Assembly (NCBI RefSeq): GCF_030657435.1
Contig: NZ_JAUTWS010000005.1
Coordinates: forward strand, 124,001-188,000
Length of the DNA: 64,000 nucleotides
Source: Paracraurococcus lichenis
GTDB taxonomy: Bacteria > Pseudomonadota > Alphaproteobacteria > Acetobacterales > Acetobacteraceae
Direction: 5' to 3'
Shown here: in pieces, positions 52,172 to 61,818 of the stretch
Layout of the letters: each line of letters opens with the position of its first letter
How positions within the stretch are numbered: the first letter of the stretch is position 1
Made by a program: the position numbers and the translations under genes
Notes under the pieces: generated by a model
The model's database searches: none
What the model was told of the DNA's origin: nothing
What the model saw: only the letters and a program-made list of their open reading frames with translations

Positions 52172-53451
52172 ACGTCGCGCTCACTGCCGAAGCCCCCGAC
52201 TGGACCCGTTATGCCGAGGGCGCGATCGTCGAGCGCTTCGCCGATGCGACGCTGGTCGCCGGCGCGCGCACGCCCTTCGTCGACTACAACGGCGCGCTGG
52301 CCCTGGTCTCGCCGACCGATCTCGGCATCCATGCGGCGCGGGCGGCGATCGCGCGGGCCGGGATCGACCCGGCACGGATCGGCACCACCATCGCCGGCAA
52401 CTGCACCCAGGCGAGCTTCGACGCGCTCTTCTTTGCCCGCCATATCGGGCTCTATGCCGGGATGCCGGACGACCGGCCGGCGCATGGCGTGCAGCGGCTC
52501 TGCACCACGGGATTCGAGGCGATCGCGCAAGGCGCGCGCGCGACCAGCGCCGGCCAGGTGGAGGCGGCGCTCTGCGTCGGCACGGAGAGCATGAGCCGCG
52601 CCCCGGTCGCCTCCTACACCTCCCGCGGCGGCTTCGCGTTGGGGCAGGTGGAGTTCAAGGATTTCCTGTGGGAGGCGCTCTACGACACCGGCTGCGCCAC
52701 GGCGATGGGCGGCACGGCGGAGAACCTGGCGCGGCTGCACGGCGTGACGCGGGAGGAGACGGATGCCTATGCCGCGGCGAGTTTCTCCCGCGCGATCGCG
52801 GCCGTGGAAGCGGGCCGCTTCGCCGAGGAGATTGCGCCCGTCACCGAGCAGGTCTTCGAGGGCAAGGGCCTGAAGCCGCGCAAGCTCTCCCTGCCCCGGA
52901 AGGTGGCGCAGGTGGCGCAGGACACGCATATCCGCCCGACGCCGATCGAGGCGCTGGCGAAGCTGAAGCCGGTCTTCGGCGGGGTGCAGACCGGCGGCAA
53001 CAGCAGCGCCATCGTGGATGGCGCGGCGGCCGTCGTGGTGACGACGGGCAGGGTGGCGGCGAGCCTCGGCGGCGGCGCGGCGCCGCTCGGGCGCGTGGTC
53101 GCGGCCTCCGCCGCGGGCGTGCCGGCGGAGGTGATGGGCATCGGCCCGGTGCCGGCGACCATCGCGCTGCTGCGCCATCTCGGCCTCCGGACGGAGGACG
53201 TGGACCTCTTCGAGATCAACGAGGCCTTCGGGGCGCAGGCCGAGAGCGTGCGGCGCGCGCTCGGCGTGCCGCACGACCGCTTCAACGTGAATGGCGGGGC
53301 CATTGCCTTCGGCCATCCGCTGGCGGCGACGGGCCTGCGCTGCGTGCTCTCGGTGATGCTGGAACTGCGCCGGCGCGGGTTGAAGCGCGGCATCGCCGGC
53401 GCCTGCGCCGGTGGCGGCCAGGGCATGGCGGTGCTGGTCGAGGTCGCCTGA
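52168..53451 (+). CDS. thiolase (acetyl-CoA/beta-ketoadipyl-CoA acyltransferase)
   Basis: A 427-residue thiolase. Acyl-accepting Cys is in GVQRLCTTGFEAIAQ near residue 112; the C-terminal catalytic His and Cys are in GGAIAFGHPLAATGLR near 382 and GACAGGGQGMAV near 412; NEAFGAQ is near 353. It begins ATG 52168 with GGAGG 12 nt upstream. In the box pathway a thiolase splits beta-ketoadipyl-CoA to succinyl-CoA and acetyl-CoA, so this gene fits the last step. A general acetyl-CoA acetyltransferase role is possible. Confidence 0.9.
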   Translation: MNVALTAEAPDWTRYAEGAIVERFADATLVAGARTPFVDYNGALALVSPTDLGIHAARAAIARAGIDPARIGTTIAGNCTQASFDALFFARHIGLYAGMPDDRPAHGVQRLCTTGFEAIAQGARATSAGQVEAALCVGTESMSRAPVASYTSRGGFALGQVEFKDFLWEALYDTGCATAMGGTAENLARLHGVTREETDAYAAASFSRAIAAVEAGRFAEEIAPVTEQVFEGKGLKPRKLSLPRKVAQVAQDTHIRPTPIEALAKLKPVFGGVQTGGNSSAIVDGAAAVVVTTGRVAASLGGGAAPLGRVVAASAAGVPAEVMGIGPVPATIALLRHLGLRTEDVDLFEINEAFGAQAESVRRALGVPHDRFNVNGGAIAFGHPLAATGLRCVLSVMLELRRRGLKRGIAGACAGGGQGMAVLVEVA

Positions 53452-53481
53452 GCGACTGGCGATGACGCCGACTCATGGGTT

Positions 53482-53537
53482 CCAAGGGCCTTAAGCCCTT
53501 GGCAGGGGGAGCGCGAGGGGGACGGCGTCCCCCTCGC
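53482..53537. repeat. tandem perfect stem-loops after the thiolase gene
   Basis: CCAAGGGC/GCCCTTGG with a 5-nt loop (53482-53502) and GCGAGGGGGAC/GTCCCCCTCGC with a GGC loop (53513-53537). They probably end the thiolase transcript. The rest of the gap to 53692 shows no gene. Confidence 0.65.
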
Positions 53538-53692
53538 CGCCACCCGAAGGCTGCCAGGCCCCGCTGCGCCGGCGGTGCGCCCGCCGCGTTTCCTGCCGGG
53601 ACGGCCGGGCGCGGGCGCCGTTTGACCCCGGTCATGGCCACGCGCCCACCCAGGGGGTCCAAGGAAGGCGGGACAGGTCAGGTCGCGCAAGC

Positions 53693-55018
53693 ATGCCAGC
53701 ACCCGAGGCGCAGCCGCCTCCGGAGACGGAGCCCAGGTCCGGGCAGGCCCCGGCGGCGGAGGCGCATCTGCCCGTGCCCGTCGCCGCCGGGCCGCCCAGC
53801 CTGCCTGCCCCGCATCCGGTCCCGCACCGGCGGCCCTGGCGCGCGGCGCTGCTCGGCCTGCTGCTGCTCGCCGGCGCCGGCTACCTCGCCATGCCGCGCC
53901 TGCTGGGGCCGGAGGTGCCGGCGATGCCGGTCCTGCGCGGCCATCTGGTGCAGAGCGTGGTCGCCACCGGCCGGGTGGAGAACCCGCACCGGGTCAGTGT
54001 CGGCACCCAGATCGCCGGCACCGTCGCCGCCATTCCGGTGGAGCGCGGGCAGTCCGTCGCGGCCGGCCAGCTCCTCATCCAGCTCGACGACCGGGAGGCG
54101 CGGGCCACGGCCGAGCAGGCCGAGGCGGCGCTGTCCCAGGCCGAGGCGCGGATCCGGCAGATCCGCGACCTGACGCTGCCCGCCGCGGAGCAGTCGCTCC
54201 GCCAGGCCGATGCGGTGCTGGACGCCGCGCGGCAGGCCTATGGCCGGACGGAGCGGCTGCAGGCCGGCGGCTTCGCCACCCCCGCCCAGCTCGACGAGGC
54301 GCGGCGCGCCCTCTTCGTCGCCGAGGCGGTGGCGCGCGGCGCCCGGCTGCAGGTGGAGAACAACCGCCCCGGCGGGACGGAGACCGGGCTGGCCGAGACC
54401 ACGCTGCGCCAGGCGAAGGCGACGCTCGGGGTCGCCCGGACGCGGCTCGACTACACGCGCATCGCCGCGCCGGTCGCCGGCACGCTGATCCGGCGGGACG
54501 TGGAGCCGGGCGACGCGGTGCAGCCGGGCCGCGTGCTGATGCTGCTCTCCCCGGCCGAGCCGACCGAGATCGTCCTCCAGCTCGACGAGCGGAACCTGGG
54601 CCTGGTCCGGGTCGGCCAGACCGCGACGGTCGCCGCGGATGCCTATCCGGACCGGCCCTTCCCCGCCCTGCTCGGCTACGTCAACCCGGGCGTGGATGCG
54701 ACGCGCGCCTCGGTAGAGGTGCGGCTGCGCGTGCCGGCGCCGCCCGCCTTCATGCGCCAGGACATGACCGTCTCGGCCGATATCCTGGTGGCGGAGCGTG
54801 CCGGGGCGCTGATCCTGCCGGCGGAGGCGCTGCTGCCCGGTCCCGCCACCCTCGTGGTGCGGGACGGCCATGTCCATCGCCGGCCGCTGCGCCTCGGCCT
54901 GCAGGGCCGCCGCGGCGTCGAGGTGCTGGACGGGCTGCAGGAGGGCGACCTGGTCCTGCCCGCGAGCCTCGCCGCCGGGCTGCAGGACGGCGCCCGGGTG
55001 CGGCCAAGGACGCCATGA
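53693..55018 (+). CDS. periplasmic adaptor of an ABC exporter (HlyD/MacA-like)
   Basis: A 441-residue membrane-fusion protein. A 45-residue proline-rich cytoplasmic N-terminus precedes one transmembrane helix (AALLGLLLLAGAGYLAMPRL). The barrel-sandwich hybrid starts GHLVQSVVATGRVENPHRVS; a coiled-coil hairpin (about 145-250) is Ala/Glu/Arg-rich; lipoyl half RIAAPVAGTLIRRDVEPGDA near 265, then beta-barrel and membrane-proximal domains. It overlaps the permease start by 4 nt. It would connect the inner-membrane ABC pair to an outer-membrane channel not encoded here. Confidence 0.9.
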   Translation: MPAPEAQPPPETEPRSGQAPAAEAHLPVPVAAGPPSLPAPHPVPHRRPWRAALLGLLLLAGAGYLAMPRLLGPEVPAMPVLRGHLVQSVVATGRVENPHRVSVGTQIAGTVAAIPVERGQSVAAGQLLIQLDDREARATAEQAEAALSQAEARIRQIRDLTLPAAEQSLRQADAVLDAARQAYGRTERLQAGGFATPAQLDEARRALFVAEAVARGARLQVENNRPGGTETGLAETTLRQAKATLGVARTRLDYTRIAAPVAGTLIRRDVEPGDAVQPGRVLMLLSPAEPTEIVLQLDERNLGLVRVGQTATVAADAYPDRPFPALLGYVNPGVDATRASVEVRLRVPAPPAFMRQDMTVSADILVAERAGALILPAEALLPGPATLVVRDGHVHRRPLRLGLQGRRGVEVLDGLQEGDLVLPASLAAGLQDGARVRPRTP

Positions 55019-56244
55019 AGCGCTGGCTGCCCTTCGAGGCGATCGCGGCGCTCCGCTTCCTGCGGGAGGGACGGATGCAGACGGGCTTCATCCTGGCCGG
55101 CGTGACCATCGGCGTCGCCGTCATCGTCTTCCTCTCCGGCCTGCTGGCCGGGCTGCAGGCCAATTTCATCCGGCGCGTCCTCACCTCCCAAGCGCAGATC
55201 GTGCTGCTGCCGCCGGAGGAGGTGGCGCGGCCGCAGCGGGCCGATGGACCGGACCTGGTGGCGGATCCGCTGGTGCAGCGGCCGGCGCAGCGGCTGCGCT
55301 CCATCGACCAGTGGCAGGCGATCCTCGGCACGCTCCGCGGCATGCCGGAGATCGGCGTCGCCGCCCCGGTCGCCAGCGGCTCGGCGCTCGCCCTGCGGGG
55401 AGAGGCGAGCCGGTCGGTCGGCGTCATCGGCGTGGAGCCGGACCCCTGGTTCCAGGTGGTCCACCTGCCCGCCAACATGGCGGCCGGCACGCCGCGGCTG
55501 ACCAGCCAGGACGTCGTCATCGGCACGGAACTCGGGCGGCTGATCGGGCTCGAGGTCGGGGCGCGCATCCGCCTCTCGGCCGCCAATGGCCGCGACGCGG
55601 TGCTGACCGTCACCGGCCTCTTCGACTTCGGCAACAAGGCGGTGAACGAGCGCAACGTCTATGTCGCCCTGCGCACGGCGCAGAGCCTTCTGGGGCTGGA
55701 AGGCGGCGTGACCAGCCTGGAGCTGACGGTGAAGGACGTCTGGGCAGCGGAGCGGGTGGCGCAGGCGATCCACCGCATGACCGGCGTCAGGGCCGATAGC
55801 TGGATCGCCACCAACATCCAATTCTTCACCGCGGTGAACGCGCAGCAGATGACCAATACGCTGATCCGCATCTTCGTCGGCATCTCGGTCGCGCTCGGCA
55901 TCGCCAGCGTGCTCGTCGTCTCGGTCGTGCAGCGCTCGCGGGAGATCGGCATCCTGCGCGCCATGGGGGCGCGGCGCGGCCAGGTGCTGCGGATCTTCCT
56001 GATCCAGGGCGGGGTGCTCGGGCTGCTCGGCTCGCTCTCCGGCTCGGCGGTCGGGGCGGGGACGGTGATCGCCTGGCACGGCCTGGCGCGGCAGGCGGAT
56101 GGCAGCGAGCTCTTCCCCCTCGTGCTCGGCCCTGTGCTCTTCGTCGCGGCCTCGCTGCTGGCGATGCTGACGGGCGTGCTGGCCGCCGTGGCGCCGGCGG
56201 TGCGGGCGGCGCGGCTCGACCCGGTGGTGGCGATCCGTGGCTGA
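55015..56244 (+). CDS. ABC exporter permease, MacB/FtsX type
   Basis: A 409-residue permease with four transmembrane segments: one near residue 22 ([20 protein letters not shown]), a large periplasmic MacB-PCD domain, and three near the C-terminus forming the FtsX domain ([20 protein letters not shown] onward). [20 protein letters not shown] near 315 is the characteristic coupling motif of FtsX/LolC/MacB. Overlaps both neighbours, so the three genes form one exporter. Export substrate unknown. Confidence 0.9.
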   Translation: MKRWLPFEAIAALRFLREGRMQTGFILAGVTIGVAVIVFLSGLLAGLQANFIRRVLTSQAQIVLLPPEEVARPQRADGPDLVADPLVQRPAQRLRSIDQWQAILGTLRGMPEIGVAAPVASGSALALRGEASRSVGVIGVEPDPWFQVVHLPANMAAGTPRLTSQDVVIGTELGRLIGLEVGARIRLSAANGRDAVLTVTGLFDFGNKAVNERNVYVALRTAQSLLGLEGGVTSLELTVKDVWAAERVAQAIHRMTGVRADSWIATNIQFFTAVNAQQMTNTLIRIFVGISVALGIASVLVVSVVQRSREIGILRAMGARRGQVLRIFLIQGGVLGLLGSLSGSAVGAGTVIAWHGLARQADGSELFPLVLGPVLFVAASLLAMLTGVLAAVAPAVRAARLDPVVAIRG

Positions 56245-56977
56245 GCCGCCGGTTCAGGTCCCGGCGGTCCTGGCGCTGGCGGGCGTGCGGAAGGCCTTCA
56301 ACCTCGGCCAGCCGAACGAGGTGGAGGTGCTGCACGGGATCGACCTGACGCTGCGGCGCGGCGAGTTCTGCGCCCTGGTCGGCCCGAGCGGCAGCGGCAA
56401 GAGCACGCTGCTGAACCTGATCGGCCTGTTGGACCGGCCGACCGCGGGCCGGCTGCTGATCGAGGGCGAGGACACGGCCGAGTTGGACGACGCGACGCTG
56501 ACGCGGCTGCGCGGCCGCAGCATCGGCTTCGTCTTCCAGCACCACCACCTGATCGGGGCCTTCAGCGCCGCGGAGAACGTGATGATGCCGCTGCTGCTGG
56601 ACCGCGGCTGGCCGGATGCGGCGATGCGCGGGGTAGCGGAGGCATTGCTGGGGCGGGTCGGCCTCGCGCCCTGGCGCGACAACCCGGTCGGGCGGCTCTC
56701 GGGCGGGCAGCAGCAGCGCGTCGCGATCGCCCGTGCCCTGGCGATGGACCCGGCGCTGGTGCTGGCGGACGAGCCGACCGGGAACCTCGACACGGCATCG
56801 GCCGATGCCGCCTTCGACCTGATGCGCGAGTTCAACCGGATGCGCGGCACCACCTTCCTGATCGTGACGCACGACCCGCGCCTCGCCCGGCGCTGCGACC
56901 GCATCGTGGAGGTGGTGGACGGGCGGATCGTCGCGGATGCGGCGGTGCCGGCACCCGTGCCGCAGGCGGCCGGCTGA
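56237..56977 (+). CDS. ABC exporter ATP-binding protein, MacB/LolD type
   Basis: A 246-residue ATPase starting with GTG inside the permease gene (8-nt overlap). Walker [16 protein letters not shown] near residue 50, Q-loop [20 protein letters not shown] near 96, signature [19 protein letters not shown] near 155, Walker [15 protein letters not shown] near 174, and H-loop VTHDP near 213. [20 protein letters not shown] is the pattern of the LolD/MacB/FtsE group. Completes the exporter. Confidence 0.93.
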   Translation: MAEPPVQVPAVLALAGVRKAFNLGQPNEVEVLHGIDLTLRRGEFCALVGPSGSGKSTLLNLIGLLDRPTAGRLLIEGEDTAELDDATLTRLRGRSIGFVFQHHHLIGAFSAAENVMMPLLLDRGWPDAAMRGVAEALLGRVGLAPWRDNPVGRLSGGQQQRVAIARALAMDPALVLADEPTGNLDTASADAAFDLMREFNRMRGTTFLIVTHDPRLARRCDRIVEVVDGRIVADAAVPAPVPQAAG

Positions 56978-57011
56978 GCTACACTCTCGTCTTCAGCGAA
57001 GGACAGGGCGC

Positions 57012-58268
57012 ATGGATACCGGGATCGCGGACAAGGCTGGCCTCTCGCATGCGGAACGGCTGGACCGGCTGGCGGAGCTCGCGGTGCGGGTCGGGCTGAA
57101 CCTCGCCCCGGGGCAGGAGCTGGTGATGACCGCGCCGATCGAGGCGCTCGCGCTCTCCCGCCGCATCACCGAGCAGGCCTACAGGGCCGGCGCCTCGCTG
57201 GTCACCTGCCTGCTCTCGGACGACCAGGCGACGCTCGCGCGCTTCCGCCATGCGCCGGATGACAGCTTCGACAAGACCGCGGGCTGGCTCTACGAGGGCA
57301 TGGCGGCGGCCTTCCGCGGCGGCGCGGCGCGGCTGGCGATCTCGGGCGAGGACCCGTCGCTGCTGGCGGGCCAGGACACGGAGAAGGTGGCGCGCGCCAA
57401 TCGCGCCCGCAGCACGGCCTATCGCCCGGCGCTGGAGCTGATCACCGACACCGCGATCAACTGGACCATCGTCGCCGCCGCCAACCCGGCCTGGGCGCGC
57501 ACCGTCTTCCCCGACCTGGAGGAGGAGCAGGCGATGGCGAGGCTGTGGGACGCGATCTTCGCCGCCTCGCGCGTCGATGCGCCGGACCCGGTCGCGGCCT
57601 GGCAGGCGCACAATGCCGGGCTGATGGCGCGGCGGCAGCGGATGAACGGCAAGCGCTACCGCGCGCTGCGCTTCCGCGGCCCGGGCACCGACCTGCTGGT
57701 GGGCCTGGCGGAGGGGCATGCCTGGATGGGCGGGCTGTCCACCGCGCGGAACGGCATCACCGGCAACCCGAACATCCCGACGGAGGAGGTCTTCACCACG
57801 CCGGATGCGCGCGTGACCGAGGGCGTGGTCGCCGCCACCAAGCCGCTCTCCTACCAGGGCACGCTGATCCAGGACATCCGCGTGCGCTTCGAGGCGGGGC
57901 GGATCGTCGAGGCAGAGGCGCGCACCGGCCAGGCGGTGCTGGAGAGGATGATCGGCACCGACGAGGGCGCGCGGATGCTGGGCGAGGTGGCGCTGGTGCC
58001 GAACGGCAACCCGATCTCGCGGAGCGGGCTGCTGTTCTACAACACGCTCTTCGACGAGAACGCGGCGAGCCACATCGCGCTCGGCCAGTCCTATTCCCGC
58101 TGCTTCGAGGACAAGGCGCTGCCGAAGGAGGAGCTGCGCCGCCGCGGGGCGAACGAGAGCCTGATCCATGTGGACTGGATGATCGGCTCCGCCGCGGCGG
58201 AGGTGGACGGCATCGATGCCGCGGGCGGGGCGGAGCCGCTGATGCGCGCGGGCGAATGGGTGGCCTAG
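57012..58268 (+). CDS. M29-family metalloaminopeptidase
   Basis: A 418-residue aminopeptidase of the thermophilic M29 (AmpS/PepS/aminopeptidase T) family. Metal-binding residues are in [18 protein letters not shown] near residue 258 (Glu), [20 protein letters not shown] near 340 (Glu, His) and [19 protein letters not shown] near 382 (His, Asp). The N-terminal [20 protein letters not shown] is typical. ATG 57012 was chosen; the frame extends back into the ATPase gene. Likely cytoplasmic peptide turnover. Confidence 0.93.
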   Translation: MDTGIADKAGLSHAERLDRLAELAVRVGLNLAPGQELVMTAPIEALALSRRITEQAYRAGASLVTCLLSDDQATLARFRHAPDDSFDKTAGWLYEGMAAAFRGGAARLAISGEDPSLLAGQDTEKVARANRARSTAYRPALELITDTAINWTIVAAANPAWARTVFPDLEEEQAMARLWDAIFAASRVDAPDPVAAWQAHNAGLMARRQRMNGKRYRALRFRGPGTDLLVGLAEGHAWMGGLSTARNGITGNPNIPTEEVFTTPDARVTEGVVAATKPLSYQGTLIQDIRVRFEAGRIVEAEARTGQAVLERMIGTDEGARMLGEVALVPNGNPISRSGLLFYNTLFDENAASHIALGQSYSRCFEDKALPKEELRRRGANESLIHVDWMIGSAAAEVDGIDAAGGAEPLMRAGEWVA

Positions 58269-58347
58269 CCGGAAGGCGAGGCGCCTTCGGCGGAGCCTGC
58301 TCCACAATACGCGACGACTCGGCGCGAATCGGTGCTATGGTCAAGGC

Positions 58348-59073
58348 ATGGATCCCGCCGCCGAGTCGCCGCCCGCCACGCCCCAGGCCGACGCCAAGGC
58401 CCCTGCCCGCCTGCCCTGGGACTTCCACCCCGCCCTGACCGAGGAGCGCCTGCGCATCTGTGCGCGCATGCTGGCCAATGCGCGGCGGGACGCGCTGGCC
58501 ATGGCGAGCTACGAGCTCGGCGACGATCCCTGGTCCGTCGGCTGCCGCGCCTTCGCCTTCGGTCGCCACCGCCTGCGCCGCGCCGCCGAATCCGGCGAGT
58601 ACCCCTGGCTTGAGGTGCTGGACGACAGCGCGCATTTCGTCTTCGTCATCGGCTCCAACGGCCAGGGCGTGCCGGTGCGCTTCTACCGCGGCGCGGCCGA
58701 CGACCCCACCAACCGCACGCTGAAGCAGCAGGAGGTCGAGGCGGAGCAGCTCTCCCTCGCCCTCGGCGAGGCCGCGGCGGACGGGCTGATGTTCCGCTTC
58801 GCGGTCGAGACCGGGGAGGGCGGCCGCGTCGACCGCGTCGTCTTCCTCGCGCTGCGCGGCGAGGAACGCGTCGAGTGCTTCTGGCCCGTGCCGCTCGAGC
58901 TGCCGCCGGCCGCGGCGGGCACGGCGGAGCAGCTTCGCCTGATCGCCGATGACGGCTATGCCGGCCCGCCGGAGCAGACCGCGCCGGCGCCGCCCATGCC
59001 GGCGCCGCTGCCGCGGCGGAAGGCGCCCGCGCCGGCCATGCGCCGGCCGCAGGCGCAGGGCGGGCTGTTCTAG
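58348..59073 (+). CDS. unknown conserved-looking protein
   Basis: A 241-residue soluble protein not recognised. It has a helical first half (ALTEERLRICARMLANARRD, then DPWSVGCRAFAFGRHRLRRA) and beta-rich middle (WLEVLDDSAHFVFVIGSNGQ, GVPVRFYRGAADDPTNRT). The last 45 residues are a proline-rich basic tail. No signal peptide, membrane helix or catalytic motif is seen. It has good codon usage and an AAGG site 5 nt before the ATG. It stands alone between the aminopeptidase and a convergent PEP-CTERM gene. Confidence 0.75.
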   Translation: MDPAAESPPATPQADAKAPARLPWDFHPALTEERLRICARMLANARRDALAMASYELGDDPWSVGCRAFAFGRHRLRRAAESGEYPWLEVLDDSAHFVFVIGSNGQGVPVRFYRGAADDPTNRTLKQQEVEAEQLSLALGEAAADGLMFRFAVETGEGGRVDRVVFLALRGEERVECFWPVPLELPPAAAGTAEQLRLIADDGYAGPPEQTAPAPPMPAPLPRRKAPAPAMRRPQAQGGLF

Positions 59074-59124
59074 GCCCGCCCGGCGCGCGTCAGGCGATCC
59101 GGCCTTCTTCCAGATCAGGCAAAT

Positions 59125-59149
59125 GACGACGCCCTGCTGGGGCGCCGTC
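59125..59149. terminator. hairpin between convergent genes
   Basis: GACGACGCCC/GGGCGCCGTC (one mismatch, 5-nt loop) between the unknown gene and the PEP-CTERM gene. Confidence 0.5.
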
Positions 59150-59193
59150 TGCTCCCCTGCCCGCTGCGAGCGATCCGCCCGGGCCTCTTGCGC

Positions 59194-59739
59194 TTACGCC
59201 CTTGGCTGGCGCCGATGGAACGCCCCGGCCATGCCGATGGCCGTGCCGAGCAGGGCGAGCGAGGCCGGCTCCGGCACCGCCGTGCTAGCCCGCACGAAGA
59301 GGGACCCGGGATCGGCGCCATAGGCGCAGCAGCCGGGGCCGCCGAAGAGGGTGTTGGTGTCGTTCCAGACGTCCAGGGTGGCATGGGTCGTGTCGGCGAA
59401 GCCGAGCGGATAGAGCCCCGGGTCCACGGCCAGTTCCATATACTGCACGGTGTTGCTGACCGCGAACGTGTAGTAATCGGCGAAGTCGATGTGGGTGAAG
59501 GTGGCCGGCGGTGTCGAGACGTGCAGCGCGAGGTCCTGCGAGACCAGTGCGCCGGTGCTTGAATCGACGGTGAAGGAGCCGGTCACCGAGGTCCCGTAGA
59601 TGCTGACATTCGACAGGATCCAGGTGATCGTCCCGGCCCGGGCGGCCGGCACGGCGCCGAGCAGCGCGAGCGAGAGGGCAAGGCCGGCGAGCCAGCCTCG
59701 GTGCCGCATGGCACGCATCGTCTTCGTGAATGAACGCAT
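59194..59739 (-). CDS. PEP-CTERM sorting-domain protein
   Basis: A 181-residue exported protein. The N-terminus is a basic signal peptide (GWLAGLALSLALLGAVPAARA). The middle is Thr/Ser-rich and beta-like (SIYGTSVTGSFTVDSSTGAL). The C-terminus is a textbook PEP-CTERM signal: VPEPASLALLGTAIGMAGAF, then basic HRRQPRA, which is recognised by exosortase in EPS-producing bacteria. No exosortase gene is in the window. The upstream 90 bp are AT-rich for this genome and probably hold its promoter. Confidence 0.88.
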   Translation of the reverse strand: MRSFTKTMRAMRHRGWLAGLALSLALLGAVPAARAGTITWILSNVSIYGTSVTGSFTVDSSTGALVSQDLALHVSTPPATFTHIDFADYYTFAVSNTVQYMELAVDPGLYPLGFADTTHATLDVWNDTNTLFGGPGCCAYGADPGSLFVRASTAVPEPASLALLGTAIGMAGAFHRRQPRA

Positions 59740-60036
59740 GGAGTCTGCCTCGCCTTTCTTGCAAGGCCGAGATGTTCTTATACTTTTCTCAGTTTGATAA
59801 CGCATTGGTTTCTGAATTGCAAAACTTTAAGATTTTTGGCTGGCATCCGGCGTCGAGACGCCGAATGCCGCGGGTGCCGGTTGCTGCAGGGGCCGATGGG
59901 GTGCCCGGCCGCATGCGTCCGGTCGGGGGCGGCAACCTTCGGCCCATGCCTGCACCCGGCCGCCATGCCGTCGAAGCCCTGCGCCGGACTGCGCGCGATG
60001 CCGGCCAGCCGGACTCGCGCGCCCTGCCGGGCGGGA
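59740..60036. other. 297-bp intergenic region without a supported gene
   Basis: The first 100 bp are AT-rich and lie just upstream of the PEP-CTERM gene, so they are its likely promoter. A 12-bp stem with one mismatch (GGCATCCGGCGT/ACGCCGAATGCC) occupies 59842-59869. Short frames on both strands overlap one another and show no family pattern. Confidence 0.5.
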
Positions 60037-61182
60037 TCACTCCACCCGGATATCCAGGGCGGCGCGGGTGATCCGCCCGCCGGTGCCGGCGAAGATCGCG
60101 TCCAGCTCTCCCGCCAGCCGGTCCGGCAGCCGTGCGCCTGAGGCATCGAGCAGCGCATGCGGCAGTTCCGGCCCGATGTCGCGGTCGGCCAGCCAGCACT
60201 GCACATGCTGGGTGCCGGGCGGCCCCGCGGTCAGCGCCACGCTCTGCCGCTGGCCGTGCAGCGAGGCGGGGGTCGCCGCCGGCAGCGCCGCGCCGCCGAT
60301 CGCACCCGCCGGGAAGACCGCGACGGCGCTGCCGTCGCTGCGCGTGGTGACGCAGTAGAGCCAGCCCTCGGCATCCGCCATGACCTGCAGGTTGATGCGC
60401 TCGCCCGGCTTCTGCACCGGCTGCCGGCCGCGATCGGTGCTGAGCCAGAGCTCCGGCGGCAGGCTGCCGCGCGCGAGGCGGCGCAGCGCCGGCGCGTACT
60501 GGTCGCGGCAGCCGAGCAGCAGGCCCTGTGCCACCATCGCCGCCTCGCTGCGCGCGGTGCCCTCCGTCAGCCGGAAGGTCAGCGAGGCCACCGCCTGGCC
60601 ATCGGCCAGCACCTCGAAGCGGTCGCCATCCTCGATCGGCAGCTCGCCCGGCCATTCCAGCCGCGCCGCACCCGCCGGCCAGGCGAGCCGCCGCGTGCTA
60701 CCGCGGCGCCGCAGGCCGAGCTCCGAGGGTTCCTGCGCCGGGCGCATCAGCCAGACGGTGTCGGCGGCGCCGATGCACCAGGTGCCGGAGCGCTCGATCT
60801 CCACCGGCACGTCGCCGCCGCGCGCCAGGCGACGCTCCGGCGCCGCCGCCCGCGTACCGCCAATGGCCGAGGCATCGACGCCGCGCAACCGGAAGGCCTC
60901 GGCCAGCGACAGCGCCGAGCCGTCCTGCCGCAACGGCTCCGCCCGGTCGAGCGAGGTCTCGACCGGCCCGCGCAGCTTCAGCATCTGTCCCGATCGCAGC
61001 AGCAGCGTCAGGCTCGCGCCGTCGGGAACGCGCAGCCGCTCCTGCGGCCCGATCACCATGCCGGGCGCATAGCCCGGCGCGGTCGCGCTCAGCAGCACGG
61101 CGCTGTCGGCGGCATCGGCGCGCGGCGTGGCCCAGCACAGGACCAGGGCCGCCGCGAGCGCGGGAAGCGTGGGTCTCCGCAT
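60037..61182 (-). CDS. exported protein with C-terminal DUF4384-like domain
   Basis: A 381-residue secreted protein. Signal peptide RRPTLPALAAALVLCWATPR ending ADAAD. The N-terminal part (SATAPGYAPGMVIGPQERLR, VPDGASLTLLLRSGQMLKLRG) resembles a FecR-like beta domain. The C-terminal part (RINLQVMADAEGWLYCVTTR, SDGSAVAVFPAG) has the DUF4384 pattern seen in proteins linked to caspase-like or kinase-based systems. Function is not established. GGAGAC lies before the ATG. It is divergent from the DUF4399 pair. Confidence 0.75.
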   Translation of the reverse strand: MRRPTLPALAAALVLCWATPRADAADSAVLLSATAPGYAPGMVIGPQERLRVPDGASLTLLLRSGQMLKLRGPVETSLDRAEPLRQDGSALSLAEAFRLRGVDASAIGGTRAAAPERRLARGGDVPVEIERSGTWCIGAADTVWLMRPAQEPSELGLRRRGSTRRLAWPAGAARLEWPGELPIEDGDRFEVLADGQAVASLTFRLTEGTARSEAAMVAQGLLLGCRDQYAPALRRLARGSLPPELWLSTDRGRQPVQKPGERINLQVMADAEGWLYCVTTRSDGSAVAVFPAGAIGGAALPAATPASLHGQRQSVALTAGPPGTQHVQCWLADRDIGPELPHALLDASGARLPDRLAGELDAIFAGTGGRITRAALDIRVE

Positions 61183-61372
61183 GGCCCGTCTCCAATCTCC
61201 TCCGCGCAGACTGCGCCGCGCCGCGCGGCGCGGCTGTGGCGTGGCTCACAGCGAAAGCGGATCGCACGATGTCGCAAACGTTCCTTGAACTTGCCCTGAG
61301 CCCGATATGCAGTCGCCGCAACACACGGTGACCCGCGGCGCCGCCGCGCCTGTGGGAGATGGAGGACTCTCG

Positions 61373-61807
61373 ATGACCCGCGCGAAACTCCTCGCCGGCC
61401 TCGCGGCCGCGCTGCTCGTCGCCGGCGCCGCGGCCGAGGCGCAGCAGCAGCGGCGCCCGATGCCGGAGAATGCGCGGGTCTACATCATCTGGCCGCCGGA
61501 CGGAGCCGTGGTCCGCGGCGGCTTCTGGGTGCGCATGGGCCTCAGCGAGGGCGGCATCGCGCCGGCCGGCGTCGACAAGGCGCTGACCGGCCATCACCAC
61601 CTGCTGGTGGATACGGACCTGCCGCCGCTCGACCGGGAGATCCCGAACGACCGCAACCACCTGCATTTCGGCCTGGGCCAGACCGAGGCGCGGCTGGACC
61701 TGCCGCCGGGGAAGCACACGCTGCAGATGCTGCTGGCCGACGAGAACCACGTGCCGCACGACCCGCCGCTGATGAGCAAGAAGATCACCGTCACCGTCGT
61801 GCCCTGA
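61373..61807 (+). CDS. DUF4399-type exported protein (copy 1)
   Basis: A 144-residue exported protein. Signal peptide TRAKLLAGLAAALLVAGAAAEA; the mature domain has YIIWPPDGAVVRGGFWVRMG and GHHHLLVDTDLPPLDREIPN near residue 75, followed by DRNHLHFGLGQTEARLDLPP and GKHTLQMLLADENHVPHDPP. The dense histidines suggest a metal site, which is inference. GGAGG precedes ATG 61373. A paralogue follows after 11 nt. Confidence 0.85.
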   Translation: MTRAKLLAGLAAALLVAGAAAEAQQQRRPMPENARVYIIWPPDGAVVRGGFWVRMGLSEGGIAPAGVDKALTGHHHLLVDTDLPPLDREIPNDRNHLHFGLGQTEARLDLPPGKHTLQMLLADENHVPHDPPLMSKKITVTVVP

Positions 61808-61818
61808 GGGAGCCGCGC

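Noticed and set aside
59778..60206. overlapping short frames between the PEP-CTERM and DUF4384-like genes
   Set aside because: Frames on both strands overlap one another, have no ribosome-binding sites and cross into the DUF4384-like gene.
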